Origin: Caulochytrium protostelioides
Taxonomy: Eukaryota; Chytridiomycota; Caulochytriomycetes; Caulochytriales; Caulochytriaceae
Length of the DNA stretch: 64,000 nucleotides
Direction of reading: 5' to 3'
Assembly: GCA_003615045.1 (NCBI GenBank)
Contig: ML014115.1
Span: 124,001 to 188,000, forward strand
Part shown: positions 1 through 8,460 of the stretch, in pieces
Position numbering within the stretch: position 1 is the stretch's first letter
Layout: each line of letters starts with the position of its first letter
Translations under genes and position numbers: made by a program
Notes under the pieces: model-generated
The model's database searches: none
What the model was told of the DNA's origin: nothing
Seen by the model: the letters and a program-made list of their open reading frames with translations, nothing else

Positions 1-202
1 ACCATTACCACTACCACCACCACCACCACCACCACCACGATCCATCACAGCTCGGCCGTACGCTGGGGGCGAACCACGCGTCGCTCGACGCCCACCACCG
101 ACCAGCGCAGGCATCGTCATCGCCCGAGCGCGGCTGCAAAGGGAATCGAAGCACGGGGCCCGAACCGGCGTGGCGACGCCGTGTTGGCAAGAGCCTGTTC
201 CA
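1..202. repeat. left edge with (CCA)n microsatellite
   Basis: The first ~40 bases are a near-perfect CCA/ACC trinucleotide run. The remainder of this edge shows no supported gene. No telomeric repeat is present, so this is not a chromosome end. Confidence 0.6.
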
Positions 203-370
203 TCATCGTGTTTGGACAACGCCTTTAGAGTTTTCCGGGACATTGCCCATCTTAAAGCCGCAGTTGACTTGCTGTTGGTAGAATTTTTTTGCGCCAAATC
301 TGCACTTGCAGTCTGGATACATGGTCCACGGCGACTCGCAGGCGTCCAGCGGAAGCCACACCGTTAGGCC
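203..370 (-). CDS. cysteine-rich terminal exon, hypothetical
   Basis: On the minus strand an open segment ends in a stop at 203 and reads like real protein. It is rich in Cys, Lys, Gln and aromatic residues, with Cys in DACESPW, DCKCRFG and NCGFKMG. The upstream part of the same frame (370-568) is Arg/Pro-rich and looks like shadow sequence, so this is probably a last exon whose acceptor I could not fix. It may belong with the minus-strand fragment at 561-1200 or be a separate small secreted protein. I do not recognise a family. Confidence 0.25.
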   Translation of the reverse strand, partial: GLTVWLPLDACESPWTMYPDCKCRFGAKKFYQQQVNCGFKMGNVPENSKGVVQTR

Positions 371-560
371 CCGGGCGGGCTCCCAGCCCCCTCCAACTCT
401 TGGAGCTGACCTGCGAGAGCCGCTACGACGGATCGGGCAGATCGCGCTGCCATGTCTCGGTCTACTTTTGGCCGCCGTAATGCCGCTTTCCACATCGTAT
501 GGTTTTCGGGTCGGCTTCCAGGTATTGACCGTTGGACCGCTGCATGGCCATGAAGAAAAA

Positions 561-1200
561 TTAATCATGTCCGGGTCGTCTCATATAAATGTCGTACTCA
601 TCCAAGTCGTCTGCCCAGGGGCTTTGGGTCGCCAAGATAGCCGCTAGGGTAGACATGGCGTCGGCAATCTTGTTGTGCACACGGCAGATGCCGTCGCTGT
701 CCATAGAGTGAGTGGGTGCATGGTCATTGCCTTCCTTGCGGAACGTCAGGGCGGCCGCGGCCATGGCCACGAGGCTCTTGGCGTTGCAGATCGCCACCTT
801 GCAGCAGGCCGTACAGCAAGTGACGGAGGCGTCGATGGCGATGAACATGGGTCTCTGGGCCACCGGTTTTACGTTAGAGACCGACAGTTTCGCTGCCTCC
901 AGGTTCCGTCAGACGAGGAAAGCGCGGCGCACCCGATGGTGCACGGCTGCTTTGCCGTACAGGCAAATGGACGAGAGGTCTATGCCAGCTGTCAGGCCCA
1001 GCGCGCGGCGGTGCGCAGCCACCGTCTGTTACAAGGACCCCAAATCTGAACGAGGCACCCACGTGCAGGTCCGGAACAGCATCCCGGTGCACTGCGGGTC
1101 GGTCAGGTCGTTGGCACTCTGGAAGGCGCTCAGAAACGTCTCTACCTGCCTCGGACAAACGGAGCCCAGCGTGTTCGTGGTTCCTCACGTTGGCCAAATA
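561..1200 (-). CDS. multi-exon cysteine-rich hypothetical protein
   Basis: Three minus-strand blocks look coding but are broken by stops that short introns could remove. Block 1 (about 1170-1055) has hydrophobic/Cys content with QCTGMLFRTCTW. Block 2 (about 1020-915) contains DLSSICLYGKAAVHH. Block 3, the last, ends at 561 and contains a Cys cluster (CCTACCKVAIC) and an acidic tail. Blocks 1 and 2 share a frame, and a 33-nt GT-AG segment would remove the stop between them. A CTAAC branch-like site precedes block 3. A TATA-like box (TATAAATA, minus strand) lies at 1220-1227. The start codon and exact splice sites are unresolved. No family recognised; the Cys content suggests a secreted or metal-binding protein, which is inference. 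Confidence 0.3.
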
Positions 1201-1219
1201 CTTCACAGTGCCGTGCCTG

Positions 1220-1227
1220 TATTTATA
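1220..1227 (-). promoter_or_regulatory. TATA-like box
   Basis: TATAAATA reads on the minus strand just upstream of the cysteine-rich fragments ending at 561. Placement relative to a start codon is uncertain because that gene's first exon is unresolved. Confidence 0.3.
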
Positions 1228-2653
1228 TTGATGAGACGCCCTTGACGGCATGCATGCATGCATGTACGCATGCTGTATGGAAAGGCCGTCAAATGGCAAA
1301 TCGGTCACGTGAGAGAACATCCATCATGACGATTTTGTTCGGAGAATATGCATGGGTGATATGCAAGAATAATAACGACAAAGACGGCGTATTGACGACA
1401 TGATGACCATCCTCATCCCAGTAGGTATATATCCCGACGACACGTGCATAGAAAAGATGCAACGGGTCCTTCACGGAAGGACTATCGGCGCAACGCGCCG
1501 ATTTTTTTATCCCCGCGGACCACCCTTAGGTCATTCGAGAAAAGCGCGCCCGGCGAGTCTTTCGCAGACGTCGTCCTGCGAAGGTGCACGGCGTGCAGGT
1601 TCCGGAACGCGGGTATACTAGTGCGGGTTTTCCATGCCGGGAATGAAGGGGGACAGGGTGGAGGACGAAAAAATTGCAAAATGGAGCCAGGCTCCTCCCG
1701 GAGGCGTGCGTTGACAGTCAACCCATACGAAATTTTTCCAAGAGTCACAACAGTGCTGACAATGGAGGATTTCAAGTTTCACATCATCCCCGCGAGAGTA
1801 TACTTTCAACCCGGACGCGTTATACTCGACTACGCGCTTGAGGTTTTTTTCTTTGATCGTGCGGCACCGCGCCTAAAACGTGACGGCAATCTGTGTGGGC
1901 TGGTGCCGCGCCCCCCTCAAGCATCGCACCCGCATCCGATCGGCAGGACTTTTTCGGCCTTGGCGGGTGTGTTCGCTGACACACCTCAGGAATGAGCCAT
2001 CATCACGTGGGCGTTCAGCGGCGGGGCTGCGGCGAGCCGATAGCCCCGCGTCGCTCGGGCCATGGGATGTTCCATGATGTGGTACAGCACCGGCCGTGCG
2101 ACGCGCCGACGCGGGGCGGTGCCAGGTCGCGGGCAGGTCCGGCTGCCGCGTCCGTCTCGAGTCGGCGAGGCCACGTCCTTCCTTTCCCCGGCCTTCCATC
2201 GGGCCTTCGCGGCCTTCGCGCCGGCTCATCCATACTCGACGGGACGTCCGGTCCCGTCGCGCCCGCATCGCCCGCGGCCGTCGCGTCGCCGTCCATAGCC
2301 ATATCCGCGCCGAACGTCCACGGACGCAGCCGCCCGCCGCGGCCGCGCTGGCGGCCTGCCCGGCGGAACATGGATGTGATGTGATGCGACCGACCGGCCC
2401 CCCGCAGTACGAGACGCCGCGGCGGGCGCCGGCATCCGCATCGGCACCGACACCGGCCTCGAAGGCGGCACGCGCCGTGTGGTCGGAGACGTAAAATGCG
2501 AAGGCACCCCAGAGTTGGGGGCGCGGGCCAGCAGCCGCCTGCAGCCGTCGCCGGCCGCCGGCGCGCCCGTGGCGCCGGCACCAACTCCGGCACTAGCTCC
2601 GGCACTCGCACCAGCGCCGCGTCGGGACGCCGCTGCCTCCTCTCCTTTCCCCA
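1228..2653. other. intergenic, no supported gene
   Basis: Contains a GCAT-rich alternating tract at about 1249-1272 and several T-tracts and TATA-like strings (about 1423, 1615, 1797). Between 1900 and 2650 are GC-rich overlapping open frames on both strands with Arg/Pro/Ala shadow composition. I see no convincing gene. Confidence 0.5.
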
Positions 2654-3017
2654 TTACCTGACGATCCGAGGAGGATCTTCGCTCGCGTGAGTGTCAGTGT
2701 CCGCGTCGAGCCGGCGGATGGCATCGGAGAAATCATGGCCCGCCAAGATTTCGTGCTGCACGGCACGCCACCGGCCGGGCGCCACGATGGCTCCATCGAA
2801 GCCAACTGAGCGGCGTCCCGACCGGTGGTGCGATAGCCTTTTGGGTGCCGCGCGGCGGAACAGTGCCGAGTGGCAGGTGTTCGGTTTCGCTGCCGATGTT
2901 TCGGAGACAGCGACATTGGAGGTATGCGGCGCGAATCAGGCAGAACGCGGCGCCGACGGACAGCATGCCGGTCCCGACCGTAGGGTACAGCCCCGTCGCG
3001 CGAGAGCGCAGCACCAT
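2654..3017 (-). CDS. small membrane protein, probable two-exon gene
   Basis: An ATG at 3017 opens a frame with a hydrophobic segment (GTGMLSVGAAFCLIRAAYL) about residues 15-33. A second protein-like block lower on the strand (HEILAGHDFSDAIRRLDAD) ends in TAA at 2654. Splicing 2915 to 2805 joins the blocks in phase, giving about 84 residues, although the donor (GTCGCT) is weak, so this junction is tentative. A strong TATA (TATATATA, 3103-3110) lies 86 bases upstream of the ATG. The layout is a short N-terminal tail, one membrane span and a charged C-terminal tail, as in many small mitochondrial inner-membrane proteins. No family recognised. It is divergently arranged with the secreted-protein gene at 3457. 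Confidence 0.4.
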
Positions 3018-3456
3018 GTGTATGGGATGACTTTCGTGCGGACGGCGGGTCCACGTGCAGCACAGACTTAATAATGCGCAAGAAAGCGCCGACTCGAAAA
3101 CGTATATATAGCGATGATCCCGGACTGGGATGGGTCATGATGAGGAGGGATAGCCGAGATGCATGAAAAGAGCATGCGGTTGGTAGTACAGCCTGGTAGT
3201 AGAGACCCGCATCCTCAACCCATCTTACACCAACTCCTCATTATTCCACATCCTTTCCTCAGTCCCCACTTCCCGGGACGTCCGCCATCTCCCTCCGTCC
3301 TCTTTCTCACTTAGATTTACCGACCTACGATTCTAGATAGTCGCGTTGACGACCTCTCTGATTACCGATTTTCCGATTTTCCGATTTTCCAATTTCCTGA
3401 AACCCGTCCCGGATACTCTTCTCCCCTCCTTCGCCCTTCATTTTTTTGGGTCCATC
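3018..3456. promoter_or_regulatory. divergent promoter region with TATA and 8-bp tandem repeat
   Basis: Lies between the minus-strand gene starting at 3017 and the plus-strand gene starting at 3457. TATATATA at 3103-3110 probably serves the minus gene. CCGATTTT is repeated three times plus one imperfect copy at 3365-3396, in the likely 5' UTR of the plus gene. Confidence 0.5.
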
Positions 3457-4710
3457 ATGCACATGATCCTTGCCCTGACGCTGGCGCTCGGCATGAGCGC
3501 TGGCATGCACGTGGCGGCCTCGCCGAACCAGTTCAAGCGTCGCGTTGACCGCGACGCGGCCGCCCGCTCGGGCCACTGGCAGACCCGTCCCTTCCCCAAC
3601 GGGTACCCCGCGCGCTTCTCGGGCCGCGTTCACGTCGACGCTAACGGCACGACCACCACGCTCGACGAGGCCTCCGCCGTGCCGGCCACGGCGACCGCCG
3701 CCCTGGCCTCGGCCACCGCGGCCCTGTCCGGCGTCCCTGTCTTCGCCAGCACCGCGGAGGTCCAAGCCTGGCCGACGGCGTGCGCTCAGCTGGCTAACGA
3801 CAGCGACGACGACGACGAGAAGGCGCCCCGGGCATCCGAGGCGGCGCCATTATCCGAGGCGGCGACTGCCGCCGTCGAACCCACGGCGACCGTGGCCCCC
3901 ACGGAGATTGCCCCGACCCCGGCGCCTACTGAGGCGTTCTTTGACTCTGAGACCAACGACCACCCGTCCGGCAACTCTGACAACTTTGGCGACTCCGACA
4001 ACTTTAGCAGCTCCGACAAGGACGACTCGAGTAACCAGCAGCAGCCGGAACAGCAGCCGGAACAGCAGCCGGAACAGCAGCCGGAACAGCAGCCGGAACA
4101 GCAGCCGGAACAGCAGCCGGAGCAGCAGCAGGAGCAGCAGCAGGAGCAGCAGCAGGAGCAGCCGTCGACGACGGCCGAGGTCGCGCTGGCCGTGACCGAA
4201 GCCGTGAGCGAAAAGATCGATACGTCGGCCGTGGGCAACGCCAAGGCTGACGCGGCCGCGATTGGCTCGGACGGTCTTCCTGCCGGCGTTGCCATCAACG
4301 GCGCCTTCGGCGGCCACAACTCGGGCATCGGCTCGTGGTACCGCGCCAACAACCCCGCGGACTACACGAACGGCCGCGGCTGGTGCGAGATCGACTATGC
4401 CGATGACTGGCCCGTGTTCGCGCCGAGCTTGGCCACGATGATGGACGCAGCAGGCGGCGACGAGAAGTACGCGAAGAGCCTCTTCTGCGGCCAGGAAGCG
4501 ATCCTCAAAGACGAGGCCACTGGCAAGACCGTCAAGGGCTACATCCTCGATGCGTTCGGCATGAACGACGGCGTCGGCCCGCGCAACAACGGCGCCACGG
4601 ACCTGATGCTTAACCTCTTCGGCGAGCTCAGCGGCCGTGGGCCGCCCACCGACAAGAACTTTGTCATGACCGTCACCTGGGCCCTCACGGGCAACTACAA
4701 GCAGTTCTGA
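3457..4710 (+). CDS. secreted protein with C-terminal double-psi beta-barrel-like domain
   Basis: 417 residues from ATG 3457, chosen because it is the first in-frame ATG and begins a signal peptide (MHMILALTLALGMSAG, cleavage likely after about residue 20). The middle is low complexity: Ala/Thr/Glu-rich, then an N/S/D stretch, then a QPEQ-type tandem repeat at about residues 193-235. Residues about 280-417 form a compact domain starting AINGAFGG, with two Cys (GRGWCEID and SLFCGQEA) and the G/D/A pattern typical of RlpA/expansin/barwin-like double-psi beta-barrels. Such domains occur in fungal cell-wall or secreted proteins, some acting on glycans and some as protease inhibitors. The domain call is from pattern, not a search. 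The tail-to-tail neighbour is the gene at 4964-6163. Confidence 0.8.
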   Translation: MHMILALTLALGMSAGMHVAASPNQFKRRVDRDAAARSGHWQTRPFPNGYPARFSGRVHVDANGTTTTLDEASAVPATATAALASATAALSGVPVFASTAEVQAWPTACAQLANDSDDDDEKAPRASEAAPLSEAATAAVEPTATVAPTEIAPTPAPTEAFFDSETNDHPSGNSDNFGDSDNFSSSDKDDSSNQQQPEQQPEQQPEQQPEQQPEQQPEQQPEQQQEQQQEQQQEQPSTTAEVALAVTEAVSEKIDTSAVGNAKADAAAIGSDGLPAGVAINGAFGGHNSGIGSWYRANNPADYTNGRGWCEIDYADDWPVFAPSLATMMDAAGGDEKYAKSLFCGQEAILKDEATGKTVKGYILDAFGMNDGVGPRNNGATDLMLNLFGELSGRGPPTDKNFVMTVTWALTGNYKQF

Positions 4711-4963
4711 CTCCCTCGTCAGCGGCTGTCGTACTCCGCTGCCGGGCCTTCAGCCCGTTTGTCGCCCCGCCGGCTGCTGCCGCTGGTGGGCGCCTGCCTC
4801 ATCCTGGCGGTCACCGCCGTGTTGTGATGATAGAGTCGGACCGCATCTATTCTGATATTGTTTTTTCTTTCTTTTTTTGTAGCTACGCTAATGGATACCT
4901 CATACACTCTCTACATGGTTTGGCTTCAGGTGATATGGCATGGTTCGAGCGCATCGTACGGCA

Positions 4964-6163
4964 TCACGACGACGTCTTGGCAGCAGACAACGCGTTCACG
5001 AGCTGCTGATGCAGGTAAGCGGAGAGCTGGAAGAGGCCGCCCGAGGGCGTCATGGGCCGCCAGGTGGGCATCGGCTCGAAGGTCGCCGGCACGATCTGGC
5101 CCTCGGAGACTTCGACGCAGCCGAGGATATCTTCGGGATCGCCGACGCGGCCGAACGGCACATAGACGCGCTGGTCGTTGAGGTTGAGCGATCCTTCGAC
5201 CTGCACCGCGGCCTGGCTCTGCCAGCCCTCGTCGCGGCTCACGTGCTCCGCCAGCACGGCATACAGCGTCTTGCGGAACGCGGGGTTGAGCACGACCGAG
5301 TCGGCGTGGGCGATCGTCAAGGCCGCGTTGTCGCCCTTCGCGGCGGCCGGACGGCTCCCGTCGACGGCGACATTGGCCCAGCCCAGCGAGGTCGTGTCGG
5401 CCGCCACCTGCGCGTCGCTAGCCACGGCGCGCGTGTCGGTCTTGGCGGCGGCATCCTTCGCGTCCGGCGGCACAAACGAGAGCGCCACGCGGGAGGGCGT
5501 GACGCGGTAGGCGACGTAGATGGGGTAGGGGTAGTGGGCGAGCGACAGCGGGTTGACGGTGTCCGAGGTATACGAGATGCCGCGGGTGGCCGAGGGGCCG
5601 GCGACGGCGCGGCCGGGCCGGGTCCCCGTGGGGCCCCAGCGGCCGGCCGCCGCGATGACGGGGCGACAGAAGCCGCCGGGGCGCCGGGCGCGGAAGGCGC
5701 ATGCGACCATCATGTCGCGCAGCTTTTCGACTACGATGGTGACAGCGGCGGCGACCACGACCAGGACGACTCCAGCCCACGACAGAGATCGGAGGAGCGA
5801 TCGGGAACAACCGGCTTCGGCGCTGTGCGCGTCGGTGATGAGGACATCGGCGGTCGAAGCGGGACCCGATGTTCTTGCTAGAGCGACGGCGGCGAGGACG
5901 GCGCCGCGGACGGCGGCGCGGACGGCGGCGCCGCGGCGCGACGCGACGCGACGCGACGCGACGGCCATAGGCTCCCAACCAGCATTGCCCGTGGAGAAGA
6001 GCACTGCTACGCCGACGTTGACGGTCGCGGCCGCTAACAACAGACTGGGTGGCGTGCGCACAGCGTCGGCGAGCGGCTGACGCCGCACCTCGGGTTCGGG
6101 GGGCTTGGCACGTTTCATGAACCCCTGCGCCCGCCGCACACTCCCCCCGACCCATGCCGTCAT
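4964..6163 (-). CDS. conserved hypothetical membrane-anchored protein (GRxGDPEDI motif)
   Basis: 399 residues from ATG 6163; a second in-frame ATG (residue 16, position 6118) is an alternative start. The N-terminal half is basic and Ala/Arg-rich, with a hydrophobic patch around residues 38-58 and a clear membrane span around 128-146 (AGVVLVVVAAAVTIVVEKL). The C-terminal half (about 195-390) is better conserved in character: YPYPIYVAYRV, then YVPFGRVGDPEDILG, then GGLFQLSAYLHQQLV. The GR-x-GDPEDI-x-G core reminds me of an uncharacterised, probably mitochondrial fungal/plant family; that is memory-based and unverified. No catalytic motif is recognised. The 3' end faces the secreted-protein gene across about 250 bases. 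Confidence 0.7.
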   Translation of the reverse strand: MTAWVGGSVRRAQGFMKRAKPPEPEVRRQPLADAVRTPPSLLLAAATVNVGVAVLFSTGNAGWEPMAVASRRVASRRGAAVRAAVRGAVLAAVALARTSGPASTADVLITDAHSAEAGCSRSLLRSLSWAGVVLVVVAAAVTIVVEKLRDMMVACAFRARRPGGFCRPVIAAAGRWGPTGTRPGRAVAGPSATRGISYTSDTVNPLSLAHYPYPIYVAYRVTPSRVALSFVPPDAKDAAAKTDTRAVASDAQVAADTTSLGWANVAVDGSRPAAAKGDNAALTIAHADSVVLNPAFRKTLYAVLAEHVSRDEGWQSQAAVQVEGSLNLNDQRVYVPFGRVGDPEDILGCVEVSEGQIVPATFEPMPTWRPMTPSGGLFQLSAYLHQQLVNALSAAKTSS

Positions 6164-6640
6164 TTCCCATCGCCCACGCCGTAGCGTGCATACTCTGATG
6201 CCAACGTAGACGCGTCATCCACTGCTTCCAGCCCATGGCCGACCGTGACAATGACGCCCTCGCTCGATCCGCCTGATCGCCGTGGGTGACCCTTCTCTTC
6301 ACGAATCGAGTATGGTAGAACATATTGGGTTGACAGCACTAAAGAGGGAAATAAAATAAACAAGTGGGGAAACGATGATCACCGACAGGGGGCATGCAGA
6401 AGCGCAGAGCTCGGGGCATCTCTCGCGGGGCGAGGCCGGCTCGCTCTAGGAGATGTGGCACGGCGCCCTATGCGCAGAGGACCCCCTTGATCAGAGCAGA
6501 CGCGACGGCGGGGGTGTCGTGCGCCCGGTCGTATAGAGACTCGCGTCGTGGACCTGGCCGAGGCGCTGATGGGGCGGCGCAGTCGCGGGCGCCGTCCGGA
6601 CAGCGGCGTCCGAGGCGGCCGCGGCAGCGTCGTTCGCAAG
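6164..6640. other. intergenic between two minus-strand genes
   Basis: Promoter side of the gene starting at 6163 and 3' flank of the gene ending at 6641. An A/T-rich patch occurs at about 6340-6365. No gene seen. Confidence 0.5.
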
Positions 6641-7285
6641 TCAGATGGCGTGGGTGATGGTGGTGGTCTCGGTACCCGGCTGCAAGCCGGCGCCCGAGCC
6701 GAGGGCCTGGGCCTGGGCCTCGAGCTGGGCCTTGGTCAGGACATCGCTGTCGGCGCTGGGCGGCGCGGCGGCGATCGACGAGTATGACGGCGCGGAGGAG
6801 GGGACGGACGGGCCCTGGAGGTCGACGTGGGTGGCGGCCTGCGGGGCGGCGTTGGCATCGTCGTCGGACGAGGCGGAGGCCTGCGCGTTGGCGTCGGGGT
6901 TCTTCTTGGCGCTCTGGGCCTGGGCCTGGTCGGCGTGCTGGCTCGACTCGGGCTTGGACGCAGCGTCGGCGGCGCTGGCGACGGCGCCAGTCACGGCGGT
7001 CGGGAGGGCGCCGCTCACGGTGGTGGTGATCTTGTTGACGACGGCGGAGGCACCCTCAACGGCGGAGGGCATGACCTCCTCGGCCTTGGACTTGGTGCTG
7101 GCGAGCGCGCTGGTCACGCCGGCGCCGATTGTCGAGTCGGCGGCATACTGGTACGCTTTGGAGGCGGTGTCCACAACGCTCGAGATGGCGCTGGTGACGG
7201 TCTCGCTGGCCTTGTCGTACATGGACGACTCGGTGAAGAGCTCGCTGACCGGCTTCTGCTGGTCCTTGTTGTCGTTGGCGCTCAT
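6641..7285 (-). CDS. Ala/Ser/Thr-rich LEA-like hydrophilic protein
   Basis: 214 residues from ATG 7285 (MSANDNKDQQKP). The longer upstream frame is a CT-repeat UTR and was not used. The protein has almost no Cys, Trp or long hydrophobic stretches. It consists of repeating amphipathic units rich in Ala, Ser, Thr, Val and Lys, for example KASETVTSAISSVVDTASKA and TSALASTKSKAEEV. This resembles late-embryogenesis-abundant or perilipin-like 11-mer helices that fold on membranes or in drying cells. The second half is Q/A/S/D-rich and disordered, ending TETTTITHAI. A stress-protectant or lipid-droplet-coat role is inference. A TATATA box about 205 bases upstream and CRE-like TGACGTCA elements near 7690 suggest strong regulated transcription. 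Confidence 0.65.
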   Translation of the reverse strand: MSANDNKDQQKPVSELFTESSMYDKASETVTSAISSVVDTASKAYQYAADSTIGAGVTSALASTKSKAEEVMPSAVEGASAVVNKITTTVSGALPTAVTGAVASAADAASKPESSQHADQAQAQSAKKNPDANAQASASSDDDANAAPQAATHVDLQGPSVPSSAPSYSSIAAAPPSADSDVLTKAQLEAQAQALGSGAGLQPGTETTTITHAI

Positions 7286-8460
7286 GGTGGTGGTATGAAG
7301 TGTGAAGTGTGAAGAGAAGCGGGAAGAGAGAGAGATAGAGAGAGAGAGAGAATGAAGCGAAAGAAGGCTAGTGATGGTGTGGATCTGGTGTTCTCGTCCT
7401 GCAAGGACGCGCGTCCCTCCGTTCTGTACGAGACGAGGGAATGAGTCCAACCAACATCATCACCGCTGAGTGGCACCACCCCCTCGGCTTTATATAGACC
7501 TCGACGCAGAAGCATCCGAATGATGGTCGGCACACCCCGTGATCCTTTGACATGGGCCTGTTGCTGGTACAGCACTTGCGAGGGGTCGTGACCGGCGGTG
7601 GGCTGCCGAGCCGCGGGTGCTGCGCCGCGGCTGGGCACGGCGCGGCCTTATCACGTCATTCCTGCGCCGCTCACGGGCGGGCGGCGGCCACCCTCTTATG
7701 ACGTCAAAAGGGGCGCGCCCATGGCCGTCGCTCATCAATCGGCGCCCATGGCCGGCGCCCATCAACCGGCGCCCATGGCCGGCGCTCATCAATCGGCGCC
7801 CATCAACCGGCGCCCATCAACCGCCGTCCAAGCAAGCCGACGCGATAAGCCGCGCGCGCGTCGAGAACCACGACATGGCCTGGCAAGACGAGGCGAGACG
7901 CGAGCATGCCGCGGCGGGGCCTGGCGCGACGGTCGCCGCCGCCGCCGACCGCGTCGGGCGTCATCGCGAGGCGCCATGCGGCATGCAGCCTGCCGGTGCT
8001 GAGTGATGCGGGGGTCCGGAGGATGCGCGGCATGCTGGTCGGCCGGCGGCTGAGCAGTGCGCAAGCAATGGAAGCGCATGGCCCAGGCGGCGAAGGTCTC
8101 ATGCGCGGACACGGACGGCGAGGAGGACCGCGACCGTCCATCAACGCCCGCGGGCGGGAGCCCGTGGCACGTGCCGACCGCGGTCTGGGCGTCCTGCCCA
8201 GACATCCGCGCGAAGGAAGGCCGGGCTCCTCGCCTTCGCGGGTGTGTGGATGACGCCTGTGACGGCCCTATGCAAGAAGCCGCAAGGGATTCCATGGAAC
8301 AAAAAAAAAAAAGAACAGGAAATGGCATCAAGTGACACCGATGACGTCTATTGATGGATACATCGAAGGATGCCTCGATCGCTTCCAGAGGAATCAACAA
8401 TGCGATTCAGGACCCGACGCATGCTAGGTGATGCGCCATGAAGGCGCATGGATCGCCGCC
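7286..8460. promoter_or_regulatory. promoter region with GA-tract, TATA, CRE-like sites and 27-bp tandem repeat
   Basis: Upstream of the LEA-like gene: a (GA)n tract at about 7325-7354, a minus-strand TATATAAAG box at about 7489-7497 and a TGACGTCA-type element near 7695. A tandem repeat at 7715-7823 has three 27-bp units then two 14-bp half-units. Beyond 7830 is GC-rich DNA and a 12-A run near 8302, in the 3' flank of FAT1. No gene supported. Confidence 0.5.
7715..7823. repeat. tandem repeat, 3 x 27 bp + 2 x 14 bp
   Basis: Units start GCGCCCATGGCC and end CATCAATCG or CATCAACCG. Units run at 7715-7741, 7742-7768 and 7769-7795, then shortened units GCGCCCATCAACCG at 7796-7809 and 7810-7823. 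Units differ by one to three bases. Confidence 0.9.

Noticed and set aside
1249-1272. GCATGCAT alternating tract as a possible terminal inverted repeat
   Set aside because: Simple tetranucleotide repeat; no partner arm or target duplication seen.
7715-7823. CRISPR-like array
   Set aside because: Units are directly adjacent without unique spacers; it is an ordinary tandem repeat.
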